64,000 nt of DNA from Bacteroidota bacterium (GTDB lineage Bacteria > Bacteroidota > Bacteroidia > J057 > JAJTIE01): assembly GCA_021300195.1 (NCBI GenBank), contig JAJTIE010000025.1, positions 44,728 through 108,727 on the forward strand, in the 5' to 3' direction. The position numbers and the translations under genes are program-made. The first letter of the stretch is position 1, and every line of letters starts with the position of its first letter. Of the stretch, positions 44,048-53,363 are shown piece after piece. The notes under the pieces were generated by a model. It was not told the origin of the DNA. It did not search any database and saw only the letters and a list, made by a program, of their open reading frames with translations.

Positions 44048-44308
44048 ATGAAACTAGAAGAACTCATCCACCATAGCCAAGCCGATGAACTATCGGCCGT
44101 TTTAAAGGCTACTTTTACCGAAAAAGAGCTGCAAATGGTAAGCGAACGCTGGGCTATCTTTCGGGGCTTCTACGAGGGCCGCAGTCAGCGAGACATTGCC
44201 CAGACCCTGGGCTGCGGTATCGCCACCGTTACCCGGGGGGCAAAGGCCTACCGCGAGTACAAGCAGCTGATCGATAACATTCTGCAAAAATGCACACCCA
44301 CCGCCTAG
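44048..44308 (+). CDS. trpR: Trp operon repressor (TrpR)
   Basis: 86 residues from the ATG at 44048. An upstream in-frame start at 44012 would lie inside the operator and promoter and is rejected. The helix-turn-helix reads SQRDIAQTLGCGIATVTRGAK, with GIATVTRG nearly identical to GIATITRG of E. coli TrpR; it is not the STATISR version of the related YerC family. By my alignment, residues that bind tryptophan in E. coli TrpR are kept: Thr44, Arg54, Thr81, Arg84 and Gly85 equivalents. The N-terminal arm is shorter than in E. coli (about 108 residues). It is first in the operon and overlaps trpE by 19 bases, so it should repress itself together with trpE, trpGD and trpCF when tryptophan is abundant. 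Confidence 0.92.
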   Translation: MKLEELIHHSQADELSAVLKATFTEKELQMVSERWAIFRGFYEGRSQRDIAQTLGCGIATVTRGAKAYREYKQLIDNILQKCTPTA

Positions 44309-45771
44309 CCATAGACCCCATACCCGCCGAAAGCCTGTATCATCGGCTGGGGCAGCCCAGCCCCTTCTTCCTGCTGGAATCACTGAGCGTGAGCGAACGA
44401 TTCGGGCGGCTAAGCCTGGCAGGCTACGACCCCTGCCTGGAGCTGAAGGCGGACGACACGCACTGCACCCTAAGGCTGCTAAATGCGCGGGGTGGACAGT
44501 ATCTGGCGTTTGCTCGGACATATTTTGCCCCATACATTGTCGAATCCGATGCAGAGCAGCTCGTGCTGGGCATGGCCAGGCAGCCCTATGTGGGCGAGGA
44601 GGATGGGCGCCTGCAGCAGCTAAACACGGCCCAGGTAATCCGGCAGCTGCTACAGCAGTTCCATACCGAAGAAAAAAGCTTCGCAGGACTGTATGGCGCA
44701 CTGGCCTATCGTTTCGTCTACTTGTTCGAAGACATCCCCTGGCAGCACAAAACAGCAGTGCCCCACTTCCATCTGTTTCTGTACGACAGTTTTGTTTTTT
44801 TCGATCACCTGAGCCACACCTGCCAGATACAGTGCACCCGGGCCACTGCAGCCGAGGCCGAGGCGGCATGCGGCGAACTGGCAGCGCAGGTGGCCAGGCA
44901 TGTGCCCCACAGCCCACGCCCGTGCCAGCTGCAAGACCCCCAGTTTACACCCTCCGAGGCCGACTTTATCCAGCAGGTAGAGGACGCAAAAGAGTTGTTC
45001 CGAAGCGGAGAGCTGATGGAGATTGTGCTCTGCCGGCGGCTGCAAGCCCGGCTGATAGGCCAACCCTACGATCTGTACCTGGCCTACCGCACCCACAACC
45101 CCAGCCCCTACCTGTTTTATTTCGATATGGGTGGAGCGGAACAGCTAATAGGGGCCAGCCCCGAGATGATGCTGCGCCATGAAAACGGCAAAGTGGTGCT
45201 GAGGCCCATAAGCGGCACCGCCCCACGAGGCAAAACGCCCATGGAAGACCACGACAACATGATGCGCCTGCTGAACAGCAGCAAGGAAAAGGCCGAGCTT
45301 GACATGCTGATAGACCTGGGCCGGAATGACCTGGCGCGTATATGCGAGCCTGGCGTGGCCATAGAGGACTACCGCTATGTAGAAAAGTACAAACGGGTGA
45401 TGCACACCGTAGCCCAGGTAAGTGGCACCCTGCAAGCCGGAAAGACCGGGCTGGATGCCCTCATTGCCAGCCTGAATGCCGGCACGCTGACAGGCGCACC
45501 CAAGCTGGCAGCCATGAAGTATATTGAGCAAATGGAGCCCTTTGCGCGCGGCTACTATGGTGGTGTGGCAGGCTACCTGGCCCTGAGCGGGGAGGTGGAT
45601 ACCGGCATCATTATCCGCTCGGCCCACATCCGCCAGGGGATGCTGGAATACCACAGTGGGGCTACCCTGCTGATAGACTGTGAACCTGCCTACGAGCTGA
45701 ACGAAACCCGCATAAAGGCCCAGGCCTTTATGGACCTGTTTGAACCCACAGAGACCCCTGCAACTACCTAG
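44290..45771 (+). CDS. trpE: anthranilate synthase component I (TrpE)
   Basis: 493 residues. With TrpG it converts chorismate and glutamine (or ammonia) to anthranilate, the first committed step of tryptophan synthesis. The feedback-inhibition motif LLES is at residues 28-31, which favours TrpE over PabB. The C-terminal chorismate-binding domain has IGASPEMM, RPISGTAPRG, DLGRNDLARI, GTLTGAPKLAAM and GVAGYLALSGEVDTGI. The ATG overlaps trpR by 19 bases, and trpGD starts 2 bases after its stop, so the genes are tightly coupled. Confidence 0.96.
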   Translation: MHTHRLAIDPIPAESLYHRLGQPSPFFLLESLSVSERFGRLSLAGYDPCLELKADDTHCTLRLLNARGGQYLAFARTYFAPYIVESDAEQLVLGMARQPYVGEEDGRLQQLNTAQVIRQLLQQFHTEEKSFAGLYGALAYRFVYLFEDIPWQHKTAVPHFHLFLYDSFVFFDHLSHTCQIQCTRATAAEAEAACGELAAQVARHVPHSPRPCQLQDPQFTPSEADFIQQVEDAKELFRSGELMEIVLCRRLQARLIGQPYDLYLAYRTHNPSPYLFYFDMGGAEQLIGASPEMMLRHENGKVVLRPISGTAPRGKTPMEDHDNMMRLLNSSKEKAELDMLIDLGRNDLARICEPGVAIEDYRYVEKYKRVMHTVAQVSGTLQAGKTGLDALIASLNAGTLTGAPKLAAMKYIEQMEPFARGYYGGVAGYLALSGEVDTGIIIRSAHIRQGMLEYHSGATLLIDCEPAYELNETRIKAQAFMDLFEPTETPATT

Positions 45772-45773
45772 CC

Positions 45774-47390
45774 ATGTACCGGAAAATATTGATGCTCGAT
45801 AACTTCGACTCCTTTACCTACAACCTGGTAGATTATTTCCGTAGGCTGGACTGCGAGGTGCTGATCTACCGAAACGATGTGCCGGTGGCCGAGCTGGAAA
45901 AGGTGGACTTCGACCTGCTGGTGCTAAGCCCCGGCCCCAGTGTACCCAGGAATGCGGGCAACATGATGCAGGTAATCGATACTTTCTATCAGCGCAAGCC
46001 CATCTTTGGCGTATGCCTGGGCCTGCAGGCCCTGATAGAGTTTTTTGGCGGTAGCCTGCAGTTTCTGGAGCCGGTGCACGGCAAGGCGGGGCAGATTATA
46101 CACGATGGGAAAAGCATCTATAGCGGCCTACCCGCCGAGGTGCGAATGGGCCGCTACCACAGCCTGGCAGCCGATGTGGTGCCCCAGGTATTTGAAGTAT
46201 CGGCCCGCAACCCCCAGGGCGTGGTAATGAGCATCCGGCACAAGCAACTGCCCATAGAGGCCGTGCAGTACCACCCGGAGAGTGTGCTAAGCATGGGCGA
46301 CGAGGTAGGCTTCCGGCTGATCCGCAATGTGGTGCAGGGCCGGCTGAGCACCGGCAATGTGGGCTACTACAGCCTGATGCACAAGGTGATGGACGAGGAA
46401 AGCCTACAGGCCGAAGACTTCGATCAGTTTGTAGAGCAGATCAAGGAAAACCAGCTGACCGAAGACCAGAAGCTCATCCTGCTGGTAAGCATGAGTGGCC
46501 GGCTGAAGAATCCGGTATCCCTCAGCCGCTTTGTGCAGGCCCTGCTGAAGCATAGCACCTGGGAGGCCCCCCTGGGGCCCGATGCCATCGACATCTGTGG
46601 AACGGGGGGCAGCGGGCTGCCCAGGCTAAACACCAGTACCCTGGTGGCCATGGCACTGGCTGCCAATGGCGTACCCATTGCCAAACACGGTAACCGGGCC
46701 GCCAGCGGTCGCTTTGGCAGTTTCGACCTGCTGAACGACCTGGGCCTGGAGCTGGACGCAGAGCCGAAAGCTGTACAGCGGGCCTATGGGGCTACTGGCT
46801 TGGCTTTTATTTTCGCCCCCAAGGCACACCCCGTGGTGGGGGCCTTTGGCGCCAGCCGCGCACGCATTGGCATCCCCACCCTCTTCAACCTACTAGGCCC
46901 GCTGCTCAATCCACTACAGCCCAAGCGCCAATTCATCGGCACTGCCTTTGCCCAGTATATGGACCTGATGGCAGAAACCGCCAGCCTGCTGGGAAAGGAA
47001 AAAGTAGTGATTGCCCGGGGGGAAGATGGCCTGGACGAAATAACCCTGACTGGTACCACCCGCCTCATCACCATTGAGCAGGGGCACAAAAGCACAGGCG
47101 TGGTGCACCCGGCAGACTTCGGCCTACAGGTGCTGCCCTTTGAGGCTATTAAAAGCGAAACACCCCGGCAGAGCCTGCAGCTGGCACAGGAGATAATTGC
47201 CGGAAAGCCCAGCACGCAGCACTACCAGCTGGTAGCCGCCAATGCCGCCTGGATATACAGCCATTTTTATAAAAGCATCCCGCTGAAGGAATCGTATCAG
47301 AAAATGGAAGAAACCATCCGATCCGGAAAACTGCAGCTGCTACTAAACGCCTACAATAGGCACCTACAGGCACCTACACCAAAATCATAA
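45774..47390 (+). CDS. trpGD: fused TrpG-TrpD: anthranilate synthase glutaminase / phosphoribosyltransferase
   Basis: 538 residues with two enzymes. Residues 1 to about 195 form a class I glutamine amidotransferase (TrpG): LDNFDSFTYN start, nucleophile Cys81 in GVCLGLQ, and the His167/Glu169 pair in YHPES. From about residue 205 comes anthranilate phosphoribosyltransferase (TrpD): PRPP loop DICGTGGSG at about 272, then KHGNRAASGRFGS, FNLLGPLLNP and the ARGEDGLDE motif. It provides ammonia to TrpE and then joins anthranilate to PRPP. The fusion also occurs in enterobacteria. Two bases separate it from trpE. Confidence 0.96.
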   Translation: MYRKILMLDNFDSFTYNLVDYFRRLDCEVLIYRNDVPVAELEKVDFDLLVLSPGPSVPRNAGNMMQVIDTFYQRKPIFGVCLGLQALIEFFGGSLQFLEPVHGKAGQIIHDGKSIYSGLPAEVRMGRYHSLAADVVPQVFEVSARNPQGVVMSIRHKQLPIEAVQYHPESVLSMGDEVGFRLIRNVVQGRLSTGNVGYYSLMHKVMDEESLQAEDFDQFVEQIKENQLTEDQKLILLVSMSGRLKNPVSLSRFVQALLKHSTWEAPLGPDAIDICGTGGSGLPRLNTSTLVAMALAANGVPIAKHGNRAASGRFGSFDLLNDLGLELDAEPKAVQRAYGATGLAFIFAPKAHPVVGAFGASRARIGIPTLFNLLGPLLNPLQPKRQFIGTAFAQYMDLMAETASLLGKEKVVIARGEDGLDEITLTGTTRLITIEQGHKSTGVVHPADFGLQVLPFEAIKSETPRQSLQLAQEIIAGKPSTQHYQLVAANAAWIYSHFYKSIPLKESYQKMEETIRSGKLQLLLNAYNRHLQAPTPKS

Positions 47391-47410
47391 AGCATCGGCA
47401 CCTACCACAC

Positions 47411-48781
47411 ATGGCACCAGCCCCCACTATTTTACAAGAGATTGCCCGGCACAAACAGCAGGAAATAACGGCCTACTACCAGCAGCATAGCCTGGAAAGC
47501 CTACGCCAGCAGGTAGTGCCCGGCACACGGAAGTTTCATAACCTGACAACCCGAAACAGACAACTGGGGCGCAAGTTTTTCATCGCCGAATTCAAACGGC
47601 GTAGCCCGAGCAACCCCGGCATTGCCCCCACTGCAGACCCCCTGATCCAGGTAGCTAGCTACCTGGATCAAGGCGCGGATGCCATCTCGGTACTTACGGA
47701 TAACCGGTACTTTGGCGGCCAGTTTGAAGACATGCTGCAGGTGCAGCAGCTGGTGGGCGCGGGGCCTGTGGCTATTCTGAACAAGGACTTTATTCTCGAT
47801 CCGATCCAGATCTATCTTGCGCGAAAGTATGGGGCCGACCTCATCTTGCTCATTGCAGCGCTGCTAAGCGACGAGGAGCTGCTAAGCTACCACACCCTGG
47901 CTACCAGCCTGGGTATGGACACCATAACGGAAGTACACACCCGGGAAGAGCGAGACCGAGCTGTGCGCCTGGGCCTGCCGGTCATCGGGGTGAATAACCG
48001 AGACCTGCATAGCTTCAAGATCAGCCTGAACACCACCAATTTTCTGGCCTACGACCTGCCCAAAGATCGCATAGTGATTGCCGAGAGTGGCATGGATCAG
48101 CCTATAGACTTCCGCATTTGCGGCCCGTATGCAGATGGCTTTCTGGTAGGCACCTCGCTGATGCAGGGCAGCCAGAAGATCGAAAAACTACAGGATCTAC
48201 TACAGCAACGCTACTTTTTCAAGGCCTGTGGGCTGCGCACGGCCGAGCAGCTAGACTACCCGGGGCCCGACCTGCAGGGCATCAACTTCAGCCCAAAAAG
48301 CAGGCGCACGATGCCAGCGTCGGAGCTCAAAAAGGCGAAACTATCAGCCAAGAGCGTGGCTTTGTTTTTCCAAAACTCGCCCGAAGAAATGCGCAATCTA
48401 TTGAGCCAATCTGCCTTCCGCTGGGTACAGACCTACGGAGATATGCCTGTCGATTTGGTTCAGGCAAGCAAAAAAAAATGGATCTACGCCTTCCGGCAGC
48501 CCGACACCCACTATGCAGACTACCTGCACAAGTATCCGGCCGATCTCTTTATTCTGGACGGCGCTGTGCCAGGTAGCGGCCAGTCCAGAGGCTACTCCAT
48601 ACCCGATGATTTTCCCTTCCCCTTCCTGCTCGCAGGTGGCATAACGCAAGACACCCTGCAGCAGGTGCAGGAGCACCCCCTATGTATAGGCGTAGACATG
48701 GCCAGTGGAATAGAGAAAGAAGGAAGCCCAGATAAGGAGCTAATCCGAAATATCGCTGAAAAACTGCACGGCCTACCCTGA
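47411..48781 (+). CDS. trpCF: fused TrpC-TrpF: indole-3-glycerol phosphate synthase / PRA isomerase
   Basis: 456 residues. The N-terminal TrpC part (about 1-260) has IAEFKRRSPS, ISVLTDNRYFGG, ILNKDFI, VGVNNRDL in the form VIGVNNRDL, and AESGM. The C-terminal TrpF part (from about 268) has KACGLRT with the catalytic Cys, GINFSPKSRR, an Asp in LDGAVPGSGQ, LAGGI and GVDMASGIE. Canonical TrpF begins KICG, so this one is slightly divergent but keeps the Cys and Asp. The fused protein isomerises phosphoribosyl anthranilate and then closes the indole ring. In E. coli the same fusion exists. trpB and trpA are not in the window. Confidence 0.95.
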   Translation: MAPAPTILQEIARHKQQEITAYYQQHSLESLRQQVVPGTRKFHNLTTRNRQLGRKFFIAEFKRRSPSNPGIAPTADPLIQVASYLDQGADAISVLTDNRYFGGQFEDMLQVQQLVGAGPVAILNKDFILDPIQIYLARKYGADLILLIAALLSDEELLSYHTLATSLGMDTITEVHTREERDRAVRLGLPVIGVNNRDLHSFKISLNTTNFLAYDLPKDRIVIAESGMDQPIDFRICGPYADGFLVGTSLMQGSQKIEKLQDLLQQRYFFKACGLRTAEQLDYPGPDLQGINFSPKSRRTMPASELKKAKLSAKSVALFFQNSPEEMRNLLSQSAFRWVQTYGDMPVDLVQASKKKWIYAFRQPDTHYADYLHKYPADLFILDGAVPGSGQSRGYSIPDDFPFPFLLAGGITQDTLQQVQEHPLCIGVDMASGIEKEGSPDKELIRNIAEKLHGLP

Positions 48782-48844
48782 TGGGCAACCAGTGTGCGTG
48801 CTATTTTTGTAGTGAGTGAACAAAAAATGATTGAAAACTATTAT

Positions 48845-48852
48845 TAGCTTTG
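48845..48852 (+). promoter_or_regulatory. -7 element before the small unknown gene
   Basis: TAGCTTTG, exact TAnnTTTG match, 37 nt before the ATG at 48890. A second match, TATTTTTG, lies at 48802-48809. No clean -33 TTG at 19-20 nt for either, so this is moderate support for transcription separate from the trp operon. Confidence 0.45.
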
Positions 48853-48889
48853 TAGCTACTTGTATAATCTATTTTTTCTACCACTCATT

Positions 48890-49204
48890 ATGAAAATCAA
48901 AGTCAAAAAAGTAAGTTTCTCGGAGATCGAGGTAAAGAAAGCCTTTATAACCATTATCGAAAATGACCTAAAAGAGATGGTTACCACCGGACTGGAACCC
49001 GGCAAAAACCCTTTCCGCCTGCTTGCCTCGCCTGAGGAAGCCGTGGCCGACAAAAAAAGCCGGAACCAGCGGGTGAAGAAACTGCTGGTAGTGGAGCTGG
49101 ATGTAAACAAACTGGATGGAGAAAAGATTGTGGCCGGCGAAGTACTGGAGTATGAAGGCAACATCTCGCTGGCTCAGGTAAAGCGGGTAACCGAGGTGGA
49201 ATAA
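48890..49204 (+). CDS. small conserved-looking protein of unknown function
   Basis: 104 residues from the ATG at 48890 (a longer start at 48860 would cover the leader). Rich in Lys and Glu, no signal peptide or membrane segment. Predicted alternating helices and strands: VKKVSFSEIEVKKAF at the start, a KKSRNQRVKKLLVVELD strand in the middle, and a GEVLEYEGN turn near the end. I do not recognise a family. It has its own -7 box and a strong terminator, so it is a single-gene unit. Confidence 0.7.
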   Translation: MKIKVKKVSFSEIEVKKAFITIIENDLKEMVTTGLEPGKNPFRLLASPEEAVADKKSRNQRVKKLLVVELDVNKLDGEKIVAGEVLEYEGNISLAQVKRVTEVE

Positions 49205-49246
49205 CCCAAAAGTGTCGGCTGGTCCGAGCATAACGAGCATAGAATG

Positions 49247-49270
49247 GGGAGGCAAATGCCTCCCTTTTTT
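49247..49270 (+). terminator. rho-independent terminator
   Basis: Stem GGGAGGC / GCCTCCC with an AAAT loop, then TTTTTT. Ends the unknown-gene unit 42 nt after its stop. Confidence 0.9.
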
Positions 49271-49341
49271 GCTTTTCTTTGGGCCAGCCGCCGCCAGACG
49301 GTAGGCCCGCCGACCTTTGCCCATCCCTAGCCAAACCTGCC

Positions 49342-51384
49342 ATGCCCCAGGCCAATGCCCTGATACACGAAACAAGCCCCTACCTGCTGCAGCATGCCCA
49401 CAACCCCGTGCACTGGCAGCCCTGGGGCGAGGCCGCACTCGCCCAGGCCCAGCGCGAGCAGAAGCTGGTACTCATCAGCATAGGCTACAGTGCCTGCCAC
49501 TGGTGCCATGTAATGGAGCACCAGAGCTTTGAAGACGAGCAGATAGCAGCCCTGATGAACGCACACTTTGTGTGTATAAAGGTGGACCGCGAAGAGCGGC
49601 CCGACATAGACCAGCTGTACATGGATGCCGTGCAGCTGATGAGCGGCCAAGGGGGCTGGCCACTAAACTGCTTTGCCCTGCCAGACGGGCGCCCGGTGTA
49701 TGGCGGCACGTACTTTCCACCCCGGCAGTGGACAGCCGTGCTGCAGCAGCTGGCCCAGCAGTGGCGGCAGCAGCCCGCCCGCTTTGAGGAATATGCCAGC
49801 CGCCTCACAGGTGCCATCCGGCAGCTGGAAGTGCCCGAGGAGGCAGACGAAACCCCCTTCCGGCCGGAGACCCTGCACCAGCTGTACGAGCGCTGGCACA
49901 CCAGCTGGGACCCCGACTATGGCGGCGAAAACCGCACCCCAAAATTTGCCATGCCGGTAAACCTGCAGTACCTGCTGGCCTATGGGCACACGCTGCAGCA
50001 GCCCCAGGCACTGGCCCATGTGCACCGCACCCTGACCCGCATGGCCTGGGGCGGCCTGTACGATGCCGTAGGGGGCGGCTTTGCCCGCTATAGCACAGAT
50101 AGATACTGGCACGTGCCGCACTTCGAAAAAATGCTGTACGACAATGCCCAGCTGGTATCGCTCTACAGCCAGGCCTGGCGCCAGCAGCCCGATCCGCTAT
50201 ACCGCCAGGTGGTACAGGAAACCCTGGACTGGATAGCAGATGCCCTGACAGACCCCTCCGGAGCCTTCTACAGCGCACTGGATGCCGATAGCGAGGGCGA
50301 AGAGGGTCAATACTATGTATGGACCCTGGCGGAACTGCAGGCACTACTGGGCCCGGATGCCCCCCTACTGGCTGCGGCCTACACCTGCACCGAAGCGGGA
50401 AACTGGGAGCATGGGAAGAATGTGCTACACAGAGTGCAGCCGCTGGCCGAGCTGGCCCCGGCCCTGAACATGGACGAAGCCGAGCTGAGCAGCAGGCTGG
50501 CCAGCGCGCGGCTCCAGCTGTGGCAGGCGCGGGCACAGCGCCCCGCCCCCGGCCTGGATGACAAAACCCTGGCGGGCTGGAATGCCCTGATGATACGCGG
50601 CTATGTGGAGGCTTACCGCAGCTTTGGCAAGGCCGAATACCTGGAGGCAGCCCAAAAGAATGCCCACTTCATAGAGCGGGAAATGGCCGCAGGCGACAGC
50701 CTGCACCGCAGCTGGAAGCAGGGCCAGGCGCGCATCAATGCCTATCTGGAAGACTACGCCCTACTCATAGAGGCCTATATACACCTGCACGCTGTTACCC
50801 TGGATGCATACTGGCTGCGGCGTGCAGCTGCCTATGTGGCCCACCTGGAGCAGCACTATTGGGACGCCGAGGCAAGCCTGTATCGCTTCACCAGCCGAGC
50901 GGATCCGCCGCTAATTGCTATACGGAGAGACCTGTATGACAACGTAATACCCAGCGCCAACTCCACCCTGGCGCGGGTGCTACCCCAGCTGGGCACCCTG
51001 CTCGGCAGGCCCGAATGGGCAGAACGGGCGCGAAAAATGCTGCAGCGTGTGCAGCCCCGCCTGGTGGAGCATGGGTCGGCCCTGGCAGGCTGGGCTCATG
51101 CCTACCTGGCCACACTCCTGCCGGCCCAAGAGGTGGTGGCCTGCGGCCCGCAGGCCATGGCCTACCAGCAGGCGCTACAGCAGCAGTATCTGCCTTTTGC
51201 CACCCACACCGGTGCGGTGGCAGAGCCAGAGGACGCAGAAGCCCTTCCACTACTGAAATACCGCTGGAATGCGGGCGAAACGAACATCTATGTGTGCAGC
51301 GGCGGCGCGTGTCAGCTGCCTGTTTCCACCGTTTCGCAGGCCATTCAGCAGCTAAGGGCCGGGCAAAATGTGAAACCGGAATGA
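49342..51384 (+). CDS. DUF255 thioredoxin-fold / glycosidase-like protein (YyaL, SPATA20 family)
   Basis: 680 residues from the ATG at 49342; an earlier TTG start is rejected. The N-terminus begins with the family hallmark [21 protein letters not shown], then a thioredoxin-like domain with Cys52-x-x-Cys55 in SACHWCHVM and the stretch [23 protein letters not shown] and GGTYFPP follow. The remainder (about 200-660) is an (alpha/alpha)6-barrel-like region as in glycoside/N-acylglucosamine epimerases, with [12 protein letters not shown] and the late ANSTLARVL. Biological role not established. No signal peptide, so cytoplasmic. Confidence 0.93.
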   Translation: MPQANALIHETSPYLLQHAHNPVHWQPWGEAALAQAQREQKLVLISIGYSACHWCHVMEHQSFEDEQIAALMNAHFVCIKVDREERPDIDQLYMDAVQLMSGQGGWPLNCFALPDGRPVYGGTYFPPRQWTAVLQQLAQQWRQQPARFEEYASRLTGAIRQLEVPEEADETPFRPETLHQLYERWHTSWDPDYGGENRTPKFAMPVNLQYLLAYGHTLQQPQALAHVHRTLTRMAWGGLYDAVGGGFARYSTDRYWHVPHFEKMLYDNAQLVSLYSQAWRQQPDPLYRQVVQETLDWIADALTDPSGAFYSALDADSEGEEGQYYVWTLAELQALLGPDAPLLAAAYTCTEAGNWEHGKNVLHRVQPLAELAPALNMDEAELSSRLASARLQLWQARAQRPAPGLDDKTLAGWNALMIRGYVEAYRSFGKAEYLEAAQKNAHFIEREMAAGDSLHRSWKQGQARINAYLEDYALLIEAYIHLHAVTLDAYWLRRAAAYVAHLEQHYWDAEASLYRFTSRADPPLIAIRRDLYDNVIPSANSTLARVLPQLGTLLGRPEWAERARKMLQRVQPRLVEHGSALAGWAHAYLATLLPAQEVVACGPQAMAYQQALQQQYLPFATHTGAVAEPEDAEALPLLKYRWNAGETNIYVCSGGACQLPVSTVSQAIQQLRAGQNVKPE

Positions 51385-51399
51385 TTTTTTTAAAAAAAA

Positions 51400-51430
51400 T
51401 TGGTGATTTCGTGCTTTGGGGCTAAATTTG
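51400..51430 (+). promoter_or_regulatory. promoter of rpsA
   Basis: TTG (51400-51402), 20-nt spacer, TAAATTTG (51423-51430), 25 nt before the ATG at 51456. Good match to the Bacteroidetes promoter. Confidence 0.7.
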
Positions 51431-51455
51431 TGTCCCTAAAATTTTTCCACACTTC

Positions 51456-53363
51456 ATGAGCCAAGAGAATAAGGAAAACACCCGGCAGGTAGCCACCATG
51501 GAGCCGCAGATAGGTGCGCTGGATATGCCTGTATGGGAAGAACCTGAGGAGTACAGCCAAGCCGAGCGCGAGCAGATGGCCCGGAAGTACGAGCAAACCC
51601 TGACCGAGGTAGAGCCCTACCAGATTGTAAAGGGTACGGTCATTTCGATGGACGACCGCGAAGTGGTTGTAAACATCGGCTTCAAAAGCGAAGGCATTGT
51701 TGCGCTGAACGAATTTCGCGACCTGCTCCCCGGCCTTAAGCCCGGAGATCCGGTAGAAGTTTTCCTGGAAAACCTGGAGAACAAAAATGGCCAGCTGGTC
51801 ATTAGCCGCCGGATGGCGAACAGCATGCGCGCCTGGGACAAAATCAACGCGGCCCTGGAAGAGGACACCGTGGTAGAGGGCACTGTGAAGCGCCGGACCA
51901 AAGGCGGCTTTGTAGTGGAGCTGGAAGGGGTAGAAGCCTTCTTGCCCGGTTCTCAGATCGACGTGAAACCCATCCGCGACTACGATAGCTACGTAGGCCA
52001 AAAGATGGAGTTCAAGGTGGTAAAAATCAACCACCAGCAAAATAACGTGGTCATCTCGCACAAGGCCCTGATCGAAAAAGATCTGGAAGCACAAAAGCAG
52101 GTGATCATCAACAACCTGGAAAAAGGACAGGTACTGGAAGGTACCGTGAAAAACATCACCAACTTTGGCGTGTTTATCGACCTGGGTGGTGTGGACGGCC
52201 TGCTACACATTACAGATATCAGCTGGGGCCGCATCAGCAGCCCAGATGAGGTGCTGAGCCTGGACCAGAAGCTGAATGTGGTGGTGCTGGACTTTGACGA
52301 CGAGAAAAAACGCATCAGCCTGGGCCTGAAGCAGCTGCAAGCCCATCCCTGGGACAGCATGGCGGCAAGCCTGGAAGAAGGCGCAACCGTAAAAGGCAAG
52401 ATTGTAACCATTGCCGACTATGGTGTGTTCATCGAGGTTGCCCCCGGTGTAGAAGGCCTGATCCACATAAGCGAAATGGGCTGGAGTACCCACCCCAAAA
52501 ATCCGCACGATGTGTTCCAGGTAGGCCAGGAGGTAGAAGCCAAGGTACTGTCGCTAGACAAGGAAGACCGCAAAATGTCGCTGGGTATCAAGCAGCTTTC
52601 TGCCGACCCATGGCAGTCTGTACCAGCCAAGTACCCCATCGGCAGCCAGCACACGGTAACCGTAACAAACCTCACCAACTACGGCATATTCGTAGAGCTG
52701 GAGGATGGAATTGATGGCCTCATTCATATTCAAGACCTGAGCTGGAACAAGCTAAACCACCCCAGCGAGGTAACGAAAAAAGGGGAGAAAATAGAAGCGG
52801 TGATCCTGGAGATGGATCTGGATAACCGTAAACTACGCCTAGGCCACAAGCAACTGACCGAAGATCCCTGGGAGACCCTGATTACCGTATTCCCCGAAGG
52901 CAGCAGCCATACCGGAACGATTACAAAACTGAACGACAAAGGTGGCGTAGTGGAGCTGGAGTATGGTGTTGAGGGCTTCGTACCCAAAAAGCACCTTCAG
53001 GCCGAAGATGGTAAAGAAGCACTCAAGGAAGGCGACTCTGTTCCTTTCGTGGTGATCGAGTTCAACAAGGATGCCAAGCGCATCGTGCTGAGCCACGCCA
53101 AAACCTGGAAGGAAATGGAAGACGACAAGCCCAAAGCAGGTGCGCGTCGTAAGAAGAAAGACGAAGATGCATTTGTAACAACCGGCGCAGGTAGCAAGGA
53201 CACCCTGGGCGACCTGAGTGCACTAGCCAAGCTGAAAGAGAGCATGGAAGGTGGAAGCCCAGTTGCAGAGGCGCCAAAGAAAAAGACTACCTCCAAAAAG
53301 GCTGAGGCTCAGAAAGACGAGACGCAGGCTGACGAGGTAGCCGAGGAAACAAGCGAGGAATAA
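51456..53363 (+). CDS. rpsA: 30S ribosomal protein S1
   Basis: 635 residues with six S1 (OB-fold) repeats at about residues 50-120, 135-205, 220-290, 305-380, 390-465 and 480-550. The last four carry the typical G-x-V/I-x-x-x-x-x-x-G-x-F/V pattern and LLHITDISW or LIHISEMGW ends. S1 binds mRNA on the 30S subunit; it is important in Bacteroidota, where Shine-Dalgarno use is weak. The last about 85 residues are a Lys/Glu/Ala-rich low-complexity tail. Own promoter and strong terminator. Confidence 0.96.
   Translation: MSQENKENTRQVATMEPQIGALDMPVWEEPEEYSQAEREQMARKYEQTLTEVEPYQIVKGTVISMDDREVVVNIGFKSEGIVALNEFRDLLPGLKPGDPVEVFLENLENKNGQLVISRRMANSMRAWDKINAALEEDTVVEGTVKRRTKGGFVVELEGVEAFLPGSQIDVKPIRDYDSYVGQKMEFKVVKINHQQNNVVISHKALIEKDLEAQKQVIINNLEKGQVLEGTVKNITNFGVFIDLGGVDGLLHITDISWGRISSPDEVLSLDQKLNVVVLDFDDEKKRISLGLKQLQAHPWDSMAASLEEGATVKGKIVTIADYGVFIEVAPGVEGLIHISEMGWSTHPKNPHDVFQVGQEVEAKVLSLDKEDRKMSLGIKQLSADPWQSVPAKYPIGSQHTVTVTNLTNYGIFVELEDGIDGLIHIQDLSWNKLNHPSEVTKKGEKIEAVILEMDLDNRKLRLGHKQLTEDPWETLITVFPEGSSHTGTITKLNDKGGVVELEYGVEGFVPKKHLQAEDGKEALKEGDSVPFVVIEFNKDAKRIVLSHAKTWKEMEDDKPKAGARRKKKDEDAFVTTGAGSKDTLGDLSALAKLKESMEGGSPVAEAPKKKTTSKKAEAQKDETQADEVAEETSEE

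Noticed and set aside
44290..45771. trpE as aminodeoxychorismate synthase (pabB)
   Set aside because: The LLES feedback motif and the position between trpR and trpGD favour TrpE.
47411..48781. Defective TrpF domain in the fusion
   Set aside because: KACG instead of KICG is a mild change; the catalytic Cys and Asp and the GVDMASGIE phosphate motif remain.
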